In this document: in pieces, positions 26,592-34,832 of the stretch
Numbering within the stretch: the first letter of the stretch is position 1
How the letters are laid out: each line of letters starts with the position of its first letter
DNA from: DASSKA01 sp963839365
Lineage (GTDB): Bacteria > Actinomycetota > Actinomycetes > Propionibacteriales > Nocardioidaceae
Assembly: GCA_963839365.1 (NCBI GenBank)
Contig: CAWIUT010000010.1
Coordinates: forward strand, 506,160 to 570,159
Direction: 5' to 3'
Length of the DNA stretch: 64,000 nucleotides
The notes under the pieces: model-generated
Database searches by the model: none
The model's input: the letters and a program-made list of their open reading frames with translations, nothing else
What the model was told of the DNA's origin: nothing
Position numbers and translations under genes: made by a program

Positions 26592-29002
26592 CGGTCACGC
26601 AGGGATCCACCGAGCCGCGCGGGACCACCGAGAACCTCGACCAGGCCGACAACGACCAGCACCCGGTCGGTCACGGCCGGATGCTGCGCAAGGAGGACCC
26701 CCGGTTCGTGCGCGGCCTGGGCCACTACGTCAACGACGTCCAGCTCCCCGGGATGCTGCACCTGGCCATCCTGCGTTCTCCGGTCGCGCACGGCCGCATC
26801 GTCAGCATCGACACCAGCGCCGCCAAGGCGCACCCGAAGGTGAAGGCAGTGGTGACCGGCGCGGACCTGGCCGAGAAGAGCCTGGCCTGGATGCCCACCC
26901 TGTCCAACGACGTACAGGCGGTGCTGGCCACCAACAAGGTCCGGTTCCAGGGCCAGGAGGTGGCCTTCGTCGTCGCCGAGGACCGCTACTCCGCGCGGGA
27001 CGCCTTGGAGCTGATCGACGTCGAGTACGACGTACTGCCGCCGGTCATCGACGCCCGCACAGCGCTGGCACCCGAGGCGCCGGTGATCCGCGACGACCTG
27101 GAGGGGAAGACCGACAACCACTGCTTCGACTGGGAGACCGGCGACGAGGCCGCCACCGCGGCGGTCTTCGACCGGGCCGAGGTGGTGGTCACCCAGGACA
27201 TGGTCTACCCGCGGGTGCATCCCGCCCCGATGGAGACCTGCGGCGCGGTCGCCGACTACGACAGGGTCAACGGCAAGCTCACGCTGTGGTCCACCAGCCA
27301 GGCTCCGCACGCACACCGCACGCTGTACGCCCTGGTGGCGGGCCTGCCCGAGCACAAGATCCGGGTGATCTCCCCGGACATCGGCGGCGGGTTCGGCAAC
27401 AAGGTGCCGATCTACCCCGGCTACGTCTGCGCGATCGTCGGCTCGCTGCTGACCGGCAAGCCGGTCAAGTGGATGGAGGACCGCACCGAGAACCTCACCA
27501 GCACCAGCTTCGCCCGCGACTACGTGATGCGCGGGGAGATCGCCGCCACCCGGGACGGCAAGATGCTTGCCATCCGTACGAACGTGCTCGCCGACCACGG
27601 TGCGTTCAACGGCCAGGCCGCGCCGACGAAGTACCCGGCCGGCTTCTTCGGGGTGTTCACCGGCAGCTACGACCTGGAGGCGGCCTACGCGAAGATGACC
27701 GCGGTCTACACCAACAAGGCGCCCGGAGGCGTGGCCTACGCCTGCTCGTTCCGGGTCACCGAGGCGGTGTACCTCATCGAGCGGCTGGTGGAGTGCCTGG
27801 CGCAGGAGCTGCGCATGGACCCCGTGGACCTGCGCATGAAGAACCTCATCAAGCCCGACCAGTTCCCTTACACCACCAAGACCGGCTGGGTCTACGACTC
27901 CGGCGAGTACGCCGGCGCGCTGACCGAGGCGCTGCGGATCGCCGGCTACGACGACCTGCGCAAGGAGCAGAAGGAGCGCCGGGTCCGCGGCGAGCTGATG
28001 GGCATCGGGCTGTCCTTCTTCACCGAGGCGGTCGGCGCCGGGCCCCGCAAGGACATGGACATCCTCGGCCTGGGCATGGCCGACGGCTGCGAGCTGCGGG
28101 TACACCCGACCGGCAAGGCGGTGGTCCGGCTGTCGGTGCAGAGCCAGGGCCAGGGCCACGAGACCACGTTCGCGCAGATCGTGGCCGAGGAGCTCGGCAT
28201 CCCGCCCGACGACATCGACGTGGTGCACGGCGACACCGACAACACACCGTTCGGGCTGGGCACCTACGGCAGCCGGTCCACCCCCGTCTCCGGGGCGGCC
28301 GCGGCCATGGTGGCCCGCAAGGTCCGCGACAAGGCCAGGATCATCGCCTCCGGGATGCTCGAGGTCTCGGTGGCCGACCTGGAGTGGGAGAAGGGCTCCT
28401 TCCACGTCGCGGGCGACCCGGGCAGGTCGGTGACCATCCAGGACATCGCGATGCGCGCGCACGGCGCCGGGGACCTCCCCGAGGGCATCGAAGGGGGGCT
28501 GGACGCAGAGGTCTGCTACAACCCGGAGAACCTCACCTACCCGTTCGGCGCCTATATCTGTGTCGTGGACGTCGACCCGGCAACGGCGCAGGTCAAGGTC
28601 CGCAAGTTCGTCGCGGTCGACGACTGCGGCACCCGGATCAACCCGATGATCATCGAGGGCCAGGTGCACGGCGGGCTCACCGACGGGGTGGGCATGGCGC
28701 TGATGGAGATCATCTCCTTCGACGCCGACGGGAACTGCCTGAACGGGTCGTTCATGGACTACCTGATCCCCACCGCGCTGGAGGTACCGCACTGGGAGAC
28801 CGGGCACACGGTCACCCCCTCGCCGCACCACCCGATCGGCGCCAAGGGCATCGGCGAGTCCGCGACCGTCGGGTCCCCGGCCGCGGTGGTGAACGCGGTC
28901 GTGGACGCCCTGGCCCCGTTCAACGTCCGGCACGCCGACATGCCGCTCACCCCCTCCCGGGTGTGGGACGCGATGCAGGGCCACCCGACCCCGCCGATCT
29001 GA
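26588..29002 (+). CDS. coxL: Aerobic CO dehydrogenase large subunit, form I (Mo-Cu)
   Basis: 804 residues, the molybdopterin-binding catalytic subunit. The loop AYACSFR (383-389, Cys386) is the form I signature AYxCSFR whose Cys binds copper in true CO dehydrogenases; form II and xanthine dehydrogenases differ here. Other landmarks are GGGFGNKVPIYPG for molybdopterin contact, GQGHETTFAQIVAEELG, and the C-terminal GAKGIGESATVGSPAAVVNA with the catalytic base Glu. It oxidises CO with water to CO2, feeding electrons to respiration. ATG 26588 overlaps the coxS stop. Followed after 8 nt by an XdhC-type maturation gene. Confidence 0.97.
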   Translation: MTVTQGSTEPRGTTENLDQADNDQHPVGHGRMLRKEDPRFVRGLGHYVNDVQLPGMLHLAILRSPVAHGRIVSIDTSAAKAHPKVKAVVTGADLAEKSLAWMPTLSNDVQAVLATNKVRFQGQEVAFVVAEDRYSARDALELIDVEYDVLPPVIDARTALAPEAPVIRDDLEGKTDNHCFDWETGDEAATAAVFDRAEVVVTQDMVYPRVHPAPMETCGAVADYDRVNGKLTLWSTSQAPHAHRTLYALVAGLPEHKIRVISPDIGGGFGNKVPIYPGYVCAIVGSLLTGKPVKWMEDRTENLTSTSFARDYVMRGEIAATRDGKMLAIRTNVLADHGAFNGQAAPTKYPAGFFGVFTGSYDLEAAYAKMTAVYTNKAPGGVAYACSFRVTEAVYLIERLVECLAQELRMDPVDLRMKNLIKPDQFPYTTKTGWVYDSGEYAGALTEALRIAGYDDLRKEQKERRVRGELMGIGLSFFTEAVGAGPRKDMDILGLGMADGCELRVHPTGKAVVRLSVQSQGQGHETTFAQIVAEELGIPPDDIDVVHGDTDNTPFGLGTYGSRSTPVSGAAAAMVARKVRDKARIIASGMLEVSVADLEWEKGSFHVAGDPGRSVTIQDIAMRAHGAGDLPEGIEGGLDAEVCYNPENLTYPFGAYICVVDVDPATAQVKVRKFVAVDDCGTRINPMIIEGQVHGGLTDGVGMALMEIISFDADGNCLNGSFMDYLIPTALEVPHWETGHTVTPSPHHPIGAKGIGESATVGSPAAVVNAVVDALAPFNVRHADMPLTPSRVWDAMQGHPTPPI

Positions 29003-29010
29003 GCATCCTC

Positions 29011-29895
29011 ATGAGCCAGGCCATCACCGAGCGGGTCGCCGCGCTGACCACCTCCCGGGTGCCGTTCGTGCGGGCCACCGTGGTGCGCGCCCAGGAGCCC
29101 ACCTCGGCCCGGGCCGGTGACGAGGCGATCGTTCTGGCCGACGGCACGGTGGAGGGGTTCGTCGGTGGCCAGTGCGCCGTGGGGTCGGTGCGCACCGCGG
29201 CGCTGGAGGTGCTGGAGACGGGGACCAGCCTTCTGCTGCGGGTGCTGCCCGAGCAGGAGGCGACGTTCCCGGCCGCCCCCGGCGCCAGCGTGGTGGTGAA
29301 CCCGTGCCTGTCCGGAGGAGCGCTGGAGATCTTCTTGCAGCCGGTGCTCCCGCCGCCGGTGCTGCACCTGGTCGGTTCCTCGCCGACCGCCGACGCGCTG
29401 GCGGGCCTGGCGGCCGAGGTCGGGTTCGAGGTGCGCAGGGACACCGAAGCGGGCACACCGGCCGGGGCGCTGGCGTCGGTGATCGCGAGCCACGGCGGCG
29501 ACGAGCCGAAGGCCGTCCGCGCGGCGCTCGAGGCTGGTGTCGGCTTCGTCGGCGTGGTCTGCAGCCGACGGCGCGCGGAGGCGCTGGAGGCCGAGCTGGG
29601 TCTGACCGAGCAGGAGCGGCCGCGCGTGCACCTGCACGCAGGTCTCGACATCGGTGCGCGCACCGCGGCCGAGGTGGCGCTGTCCATCCTGGCCGCGGTG
29701 GTCCGCGGGCGTCGCCTCGACGGACTGGCTGCACGCTCCACACCGCTGGTCAAGCCGGTCACCGTGGTCGACCCCGTGTGCGGCATGACGGTGACCGTGC
29801 TCCCACAGACCCCGCACGTCTTGCTGGACGGCACCGACTACTGGTTCTGCGGGCCGGGCTGTCGCGACCGGTTCGAGGAGACCCACCGGCCGTGA
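29011..29895 (+). CDS. XdhC/CoxI-family maturation protein with C-terminal YHS domain
   Basis: 294 residues. An XdhC/CoxI N-terminal domain (FVRATVVRAQEPTSARAGDEAIVLADGTVEGFVGGQCAVGSVRTAALEVL) is followed by a Rossmann-like XdhC domain (VLHLVGSSPTADALAGLAAEVGFEV...GVVCSRRRAEALEAELG). Residues about 250-294 form a YHS domain (VVDPVCGMTVTVLPQTPHVLLDGTDYWFCGPGCRDRFEE) with three Cys suited to metal binding. XdhC proteins hold molybdenum cofactor for insertion into the hydroxylase. The YHS part could bind a metal such as copper, which CODH needs; that is inference. It overlaps the next gene by 4 nt. Confidence 0.88.
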   Translation: MSQAITERVAALTTSRVPFVRATVVRAQEPTSARAGDEAIVLADGTVEGFVGGQCAVGSVRTAALEVLETGTSLLLRVLPEQEATFPAAPGASVVVNPCLSGGALEIFLQPVLPPPVLHLVGSSPTADALAGLAAEVGFEVRRDTEAGTPAGALASVIASHGGDEPKAVRAALEAGVGFVGVVCSRRRAEALEAELGLTEQERPRVHLHAGLDIGARTAAEVALSILAAVVRGRRLDGLAARSTPLVKPVTVVDPVCGMTVTVLPQTPHVLLDGTDYWFCGPGCRDRFEETHRP

Positions 29896-30488
29896 ACGTC
29901 GCGGTGGTGGTGCTGGCGGCCGGTGGGTCCCGCCGTCTGGGCCGGCCGAAGCAGCTCCTTGCCGTCGAGGGCGGCACCTTGCTCGGCGCCGTACTCACCA
30001 CGGCGCGGCGGCTGCCCGTGGCCCAGAGAATCGTGACACTCGGCGCGGCGGCCGAGGAGGTCGTGTCTCGGGTCGACCTGTCCGGTGTCGAGGTGGCGCG
30101 CAACCCGGACTTCGGTGCCGGGTGCGCCTCCTCGATCCGCACCGCGCTCGCGCTGGTCCGCCCGGAGGTGGAGGGGCTGGTGCTGCTGCTCGGCGACCAG
30201 CCCGGGGTCGCCCCGGAGTCCGTGCAGCGGCTGTGCGCGGAAGCCGGCGGGGCGGCGATGGGCGTGTGCCGGTACGCCGACGGGCGGGGTCATCCGCTCT
30301 GGTTCCATCGGCGGATGTTCGACGCGCTGCGCGGACTGCACGGCGACAAGGCGGTGTGGAAGCTGCTCGAGGCCGCCGAGGACGACGACGTGGTCGAGGT
30401 GCCGGTGGCCGGCGCGGTGCCCCTCGACGTGGATACCTGGGCGGACTACGAGGCCCTGCTGGCCGCACGCCGGCAGGCGGTGCGCTGA
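29892..30488 (+). CDS. mocA: MobA-like molybdenum cofactor nucleotidyltransferase (MocA type)
   Basis: 198 residues. The N-terminal nucleotide-binding loop VVVLAAGGSRRLGRPKQLL, the strand EGLVLLLGDQPGV holding the metal-binding Asp, and GHPLWFHRRMFDALRGLHGDKAVWKLLE match MocA-type cytidylyltransferases. These make the dinucleotide form of the cofactor (MCD) used by CO dehydrogenase and related hydroxylases. GTG start inside a GTGA overlap with the XdhC gene, and a one-base overlap with coxD, so it is made as part of the cox operon. Confidence 0.92.
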   Translation: MNVAVVVLAAGGSRRLGRPKQLLAVEGGTLLGAVLTTARRLPVAQRIVTLGAAAEEVVSRVDLSGVEVARNPDFGAGCASSIRTALALVRPEVEGLVLLLGDQPGVAPESVQRLCAEAGGAAMGVCRYADGRGHPLWFHRRMFDALRGLHGDKAVWKLLEAAEDDDVVEVPVAGAVPLDVDTWADYEALLAARRQAVR

Positions 30489-31363
30489 TGGCGGGTCAGC
30501 CGGCCAGCGCTGCTGAGGTGCGCCGGCGGTTCGACGAGCAGGACTACCTGGCCGACGAGGGCACCGCCACGGCGGTGTTCCTGGCGCTGCGGCTCGGGCT
30601 GCCGCTGCTGCTGGAGGGCGAGCCGGGCGTCGGGAAGACCGAGGCGGCCAAGGTGCTGGCGGCCGCGCTGGCGGCCCCGCTGATCCGGCTGCAGTGCTAC
30701 GAGGGACTGACCGCAAGCGAGGCGCTCTACGACTGGAGCTACCAGCGGCAGCTGCTGGCGATCCGGCTCGCGGAGGCGCAGCACACCGCGCTGAGCGAGG
30801 CGGACCTGTTCGGTCCGGAGTTCCTGGAGGAGCGCCCGATCCTGCGCTGCGCGCGGTACGACGGCCCGCAGCCGCCCGTCCTGCTCATCGACGAGGTAGA
30901 CCGCGCCGACGACGAGTTCGAGGCGCTGCTGCTGGAGTTCCTCGGTGAACGGTCGGTGACCGTCCCGGAGATCGGCACGTTCACCGCCAAGCAGCCGCCG
31001 GTGGTGGTGCTCACCTCCAACCGGAGCCGCGACCTGCACGACGCGCTGCGCCGGCGGTGCCTCTACCACTGGCTGGAGTACCCCAGCCGCGAGCGGGTGG
31101 TGCAGATCCTGCGCCGCCGGGTGCCCGAGGCGAGGGTCCCGCTGCTCGAGTCGGCCGCCGCGTTCGTAGGCCGCGTGCGCGCCCTGGACGTGGAGAAGGC
31201 GCCCGGCATCGCCGAGGCGATCAACTGGGTCGCCGCCCTGACCGTGCTCGGGGTCGCCGAGCTGACCCGCGACGACGTGGAAGCGACCTTGGGCACGCTG
31301 GCCAAGACCCCCGACGACCGCGAGCTGGTCACCGGCTCCCTGGCGACCTACCCGTTCGGCTGA
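30488..31363 (+). CDS. coxD: AAA+ ATPase CoxD (MoxR family)
   Basis: 291 residues. Walker A GEPGVGKTEAAKVLAAAL (about residue 43), Walker B PPVLLIDEVDRADDEFEALLLEFLGE, sensor VVVLTSNRSRDLHDALRRRCLYHWLEYPSRE with the arginine finger region. MoxR-type ATPases work with a VWA protein; in Oligotropha CoxD is needed to build the [CuSMoO2] centre of CO dehydrogenase. It is followed 4 nt later by the VWA gene coxE, as in known cox clusters. Confidence 0.94.
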   Translation: MAGQPASAAEVRRRFDEQDYLADEGTATAVFLALRLGLPLLLEGEPGVGKTEAAKVLAAALAAPLIRLQCYEGLTASEALYDWSYQRQLLAIRLAEAQHTALSEADLFGPEFLEERPILRCARYDGPQPPVLLIDEVDRADDEFEALLLEFLGERSVTVPEIGTFTAKQPPVVVLTSNRSRDLHDALRRRCLYHWLEYPSRERVVQILRRRVPEARVPLLESAAAFVGRVRALDVEKAPGIAEAINWVAALTVLGVAELTRDDVEATLGTLAKTPDDRELVTGSLATYPFG

Positions 31364-31367
31364 GCCG

Positions 31368-32555
31368 ATGCCACGGTCCGGGGCCGCGATCCTGGCCGGT
31401 GTCGACCGGGCCGCGTTCGTGACGGCGTTCGCCGACCGGCTCCGCCGCGCCGGCGTGCCCGTCACCGTGGGTGCGGTGGTGGCCCTCGTGGAGGCGCTGG
31501 CGGCCTCGCCGGCGCCGAACCGGCACGAGGCCTACTGGCTGTTCCGGCTGACCCTGGTCAAGACGGTCCGTGACCTGGCCGCCTTCAACGCGGTCTTCGA
31601 GGCGGTGTTCGGGGAGCCGGCAGTGTCCGAGGACGCCGGGCCGCCGGCGCGGAGCAGGCCGGCGGCCCGGGACGAGACGCCGCCTGCCGCGTTTGCGCCG
31701 GCGCCGGGCGCGCAGGGGCTGCCCTGGCACACGCGGCCCGCGGCGGTCGCCCCGGCCGAGGCCGACGAGGACGGCCCCACGGTGCCCGAGCTGCTGCCCA
31801 GTGCCGTGGAGCGGATCGCGGACACCCCCTTCGAGGAGCTCGACCCCGAGCAGCTCGCCCTGCTCGGGGCCTGGCTGGAGCGGAGCCTGGCGCACTGGCC
31901 GTCCCGGCGCACCCGGCGCCGGGAGGTGCATCCCTCCGGGTCCCGGGTGGCGCTGCGCGAGACGATGGCGCGGTCGCGTCGTACCGGTTGGGAGCCGTTG
32001 CGGCTCAGCCGGCACCGACCCGTGCAGCGGCCGCGGACGGTGACCATGGTCAGCGACGTCAGCGCCTCGATGCAGGCCTACTCGACCGCCTACCTGCACC
32101 TGATGCGGGCGCTGGCCCGCACCGGTCGGGCGGAGACCTTCGCGTTCTCGACCTCGCTGACCCGGTTGACGCCCGCGCTGCGGCGCACCTCCGCTGAGGA
32201 GGCGATCGCGCGGGCCTCGGAGCGGGTGGTGGACCGCTACGGCGGCACGCACCTGGCCACCTGCCTGGCCACGCTCCTGGCGTCCCGGCACGGGAACACG
32301 CTGCGCGGGGGTGTGCTGGTGATCGCCTCCGACGGCTGGGACAGCGACCCGCCGGACCGGTTGGCCGCCGTCATGGCCAGGCTGCGCCGACGGACCCGGC
32401 GGGTGATCTGGCTGAACCCGCGGGCCGGCAGCCCCGGCTTCGCGCCGCTGGTCGGGTCGATGGCCGCAGCCTTGCCGTTCTGCGACGAGTTCCTGCCCGC
32501 GCACACGCTGCGGGAGCTGTCCCGGGTGGCCGACGCGCTGGCGGCGCCGCTGTGA
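31368..32555 (+). CDS. coxE: VWA-domain protein CoxE
   Basis: 395 residues. The N-terminal half is helical with a Pro/Ala-rich linker at about 85-140. The C-terminal half is a von Willebrand A-like domain with the MIDAS motif DVSASM (in TMVSDVSASMQAYSTAYLHLM) and GVLVIASDGWDSDPPDRLAAVMARLRRRTRRVIWLNPR. It pairs with CoxD in copper/sulfur insertion into CoxL. Last gene of the operon, convergent with the LysR gene. A coxG (SRPBCC) gene, common in such clusters, is not seen. Confidence 0.93.
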   Translation: MPRSGAAILAGVDRAAFVTAFADRLRRAGVPVTVGAVVALVEALAASPAPNRHEAYWLFRLTLVKTVRDLAAFNAVFEAVFGEPAVSEDAGPPARSRPAARDETPPAAFAPAPGAQGLPWHTRPAAVAPAEADEDGPTVPELLPSAVERIADTPFEELDPEQLALLGAWLERSLAHWPSRRTRRREVHPSGSRVALRETMARSRRTGWEPLRLSRHRPVQRPRTVTMVSDVSASMQAYSTAYLHLMRALARTGRAETFAFSTSLTRLTPALRRTSAEEAIARASERVVDRYGGTHLATCLATLLASRHGNTLRGGVLVIASDGWDSDPPDRLAAVMARLRRRTRRVIWLNPRAGSPGFAPLVGSMAAALPFCDEFLPAHTLRELSRVADALAAPL

Positions 32556-32574
32556 CCGGCACGCTCGGGCCGGG

Positions 32575-32589
32575 CGGCGTCCGACGCCG
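32575..32589. terminator. Possible bidirectional hairpin between coxE and the LysR gene
   Basis: CGGCGT-CCG-ACGCCG in the 48-bp gap between two convergent stops. The stem is short (6 bp) with no T tract. Confidence 0.35.
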
Positions 32590-32603
32590 GTCGCCGGGTA
32601 CGG

Positions 32604-33560
32604 CTAGCTCCAGAGGGTGACGTGCAGGGACGGCTTGAACCGCCCCAGGTGCACGCCGGTGCCGCGCACCATCGCCTGGGTCGCGCGCGGGGTGGTGATG
32701 AACCGCAGCAGCTCGGAGGTGGCGGGCAGCTGGTCGGGCTGCGTCAGCGCCAGCGCGGCCCACTTGCCGTGCCCGCGGAGCCCCGGCCCGTCGAGCGCGG
32801 CCAACCGTCCGGATGCGAGGTCTCCGGCCACCGCGGAACGCAGCGCCAGGGCGATCCCGTCGCCGCGCTGGGCCTCCTCGAGCGCCGCCGCGTCGCTCTG
32901 GAAGATCTGCTGGTGCCGCTCGGGCACCCCGAGCTTGCGAAGCATGCTCGGGATCGGGCCGTCCCCGTCGATCGCGGACGGGCCCAGCAGCCAGGTCTGC
33001 CCACGGACCTCGGCCACACCGACGGTGCGGCCGGCCAGCCGGTGCCCGGACCGGGCCACGGCGAGCATCTCGTAGTTCAAGAAGGTGGTCACCGACAGGG
33101 ACTGGGTGAGGGCAGCCGGCACCGGCCCGATTGCCACATCCACGGTGCGGGAGGTCAGCAGCTCGGGGAAGTCGGCGGGCGGGTGCATGCTGAGCTCGAC
33201 GGACAGGTCGTCCGCGCGGCTGGTGAACAGGTCGATGAGCCCGGGGGCGGCGTGCTCGGCGAACAGCCGTACCGCCGCCAGACGCAGCAGCCGTCCGCCG
33301 TGCCCGGCCTGCGTCACCTCGCGCACGGTGCGGTCCTGCAGGCCGACGATCTCCACCGCCCGGCTCGCCAGCCGCAGGCCACCGGGGGTGAACGCCAGCC
33401 CGGACGCGGTGCGGGTGAACAGCTGGTCGGTGAGCTCCCGGCGCAGGTGCCCGACGTGCATCGAGACGGCCGCCTCACTGATGCCCAGCTCGTCGGCGGC
33501 CGCCTTGACCGAGCCGAGGCGGACCACGCACGCGAAGGCCTTCAGCTGCGCCGGCGTCAC
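32604..33560 (-). CDS. LysR-family transcriptional regulator next to the cox operon
   Basis: 318 residues. The N-terminal winged helix is LKAFACVVRLGSVKAAADELGISEAAVSMHVGHLRRELTDQLFTRTASGLAFTPGG. The rest is the LysR substrate-binding fold (for example VDVAIGPVPAAL and GIALALRSAVAGDLASGRLAALDGPGLRG). LysR-type regulators control CO dehydrogenase genes in mycobacteria (CutR), so control of coxMSL is a reasonable guess. However, this gene is downstream and convergent rather than divergent from the operon. It may be cotranscribed with the thioredoxin and methyltransferase genes behind it. Confidence 0.9.
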   Translation of the reverse strand: MTPAQLKAFACVVRLGSVKAAADELGISEAAVSMHVGHLRRELTDQLFTRTASGLAFTPGGLRLASRAVEIVGLQDRTVREVTQAGHGGRLLRLAAVRLFAEHAAPGLIDLFTSRADDLSVELSMHPPADFPELLTSRTVDVAIGPVPAALTQSLSVTTFLNYEMLAVARSGHRLAGRTVGVAEVRGQTWLLGPSAIDGDGPIPSMLRKLGVPERHQQIFQSDAAALEEAQRGDGIALALRSAVAGDLASGRLAALDGPGLRGHGKWAALALTQPDQLPATSELLRFITTPRATQAMVRGTGVHLGRFKPSLHVTLWS

Positions 33561-33600
33561 GGGTCCATGCTAGGACGTGACGCCCTTGGGCCTCTCCCGC

Positions 33601-34227
33601 TCAGGCGCTGGCGGTGCGGACCAACCGCACCAACGCGTCGTACGCCGGCCGGGGTGGCCCGTCCGGCTGGTCGACCATCCGGGTGACCCGTTCGGCGCGC
33701 TGCACGTCGAAGCGCTCCCCGTCGAGGTCGGCGAGCACCTCCTCGGCGGTGCAGAGCACCGACGGGTCCTGGGGCCCACCGGTGCCCTCGGTGAGGTTGC
33801 TGCTGTCGTGCGCGACGAGGAGGAACGTGCCGCCCTCGCGGAGCGCGGTGAACGCGGTGCGGACCGCGGTCCGGCGCTGCTCCGGGACCAGCTGCAGGTA
33901 GGCCAGCAGCGCCAGGTCGTACGACGCCGGCGAGGGCGTGTACTCGAGCACGTCGGCGTGCACCCACTCCACGTGCAGGTCCCGCCCGTGCTCGTGGCGG
34001 GCCTGCAGGGCGCGGCCCTTGTCCAGGCCGACCAGCGAGAAGTCCACCGCGGTGACGTCCCAGCCGCGGTCGGCCAGCCACAGCGAGTTGCGGCCCTCGC
34101 CGGAGGCCAGGTCCAGGGCCCGGCCCGGGACGAGGTCGCCGATCTCGCTCTCCACGAACTGGTTGGGCCTGGCCGACCAGACGAGCTCGGACGCGGCGTA
34201 CCGCTCGTCCCAGGCACGAGAGTCCAT
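33601..34227 (-). CDS. SAM-dependent methyltransferase (class I)
   Basis: 208 residues. Methyltransferase motif I LDLASGEGRNSLWLADRGWDVTAVDFSLVGL (E/D-x-G-x-G with acidic strand end), motif II YDLALLAYLQLV and motif III LREGGTFLLVAHD. The N-terminal WDERYAASELVWSARPNQFVESEI is typical of the tellurite/thiol S-methyltransferase-like group (TehB-like). Start ATG 34227, 5 nt behind the thioredoxin stop. The substrate is unknown. Confidence 0.87.
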   Translation of the reverse strand: MDSRAWDERYAASELVWSARPNQFVESEIGDLVPGRALDLASGEGRNSLWLADRGWDVTAVDFSLVGLDKGRALQARHEHGRDLHVEWVHADVLEYTPSPASYDLALLAYLQLVPEQRRTAVRTAFTALREGGTFLLVAHDSSNLTEGTGGPQDPSVLCTAEEVLADLDGERFDVQRAERVTRMVDQPDGPPRPAYDALVRLVRTASA

Positions 34228-34232
34228 GCCCG

Positions 34233-34643
34233 TCACGCTTGGTGCTCGGTGCTGCCCTGCGAGGCGCCCTCCTGTGAGGCGCCGTCCTGTTGGGCGGCGA
34301 CCGCGGCGTGCACCTGCTCCATGTCCAGGTCGCGGACCGCCGTGATGACCCGGTCGAGGTCCTGTGGAGGCAGCGCACCGGGCTGCGCGAAGACGAGCAC
34401 ACCCTCCCGGAACGCCATCAGGGTGGGGATCGCGGTGACGTTCGCGGCGCCGGCGAGCGCCTGCTCGGCCTCGGTGTCCACCTTGCCGAACACGATGTCC
34501 GGGTTCACCTCGGACGCCTTGTCGTAGACGGGAGCGAACTGGCGGCACGGTCCGCACCAGGAGGCCCAGAAGTCCACCAGGACGATGTCGTTGTCCTGAA
34601 CGGTCTTCTCGAAGTCGGTGGCGGTCAGTGCAGTGGTGGCCAT
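34233..34643 (-). CDS. trxA: Thioredoxin
   Basis: 136 residues. A single thioredoxin fold with active site Trp-Cys30-Gly-Pro-Cys33 (VLVDFWASWCGPCRQFAPVYDKAS), cis-Pro segment NVTAIPTLMAFREG, and a 25-residue Gln/Ser/Ala-rich C-terminal extension beyond the normal 105-110 residues. Protein-disulfide reductant in the cytoplasm. ATG follows GGAGGACATCC. First gene of a minus-strand unit with the methyltransferase (5-bp gap) and perhaps the LysR gene. Confidence 0.94.
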   Translation of the reverse strand: MATTALTATDFEKTVQDNDIVLVDFWASWCGPCRQFAPVYDKASEVNPDIVFGKVDTEAEQALAGAANVTAIPTLMAFREGVLVFAQPGALPPQDLDRVITAVRDLDMEQVHAAVAAQQDGASQEGASQGSTEHQA

Positions 34644-34832
34644 GTCGGATGTCCTCCGGGTCGGTTGCTTGGCCTGACACCTGGTCAACGGCCGGCGGCG
34701 CCTGCGCATTCCGCCTCCACCACGCCCCGGCCGGGACGGCGACGGGCGCGGGCGGTTGCCTCCAGGTTTGCCGGGCCGACCCGTCCGGGTACCGGGGCAA
34801 AGAGCACTCGCGAGCAGGGGAGGTACCCCCCG

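Noticed and set aside
26537..28984. Very long open frame on the minus strand opposite coxL
   Set aside because: High G+C gives long antisense frames; the translation is Arg/Val/His-rich repeats with no domain, and the plus strand has a complete, motif-rich CoxL.
32604..33560. Naming the LysR gene cutR/coxR
   Set aside because: The mycobacterial CO dehydrogenase regulator is also LysR type, but this gene is convergent with the operon and the sequence alone does not show it regulates coxMSL.
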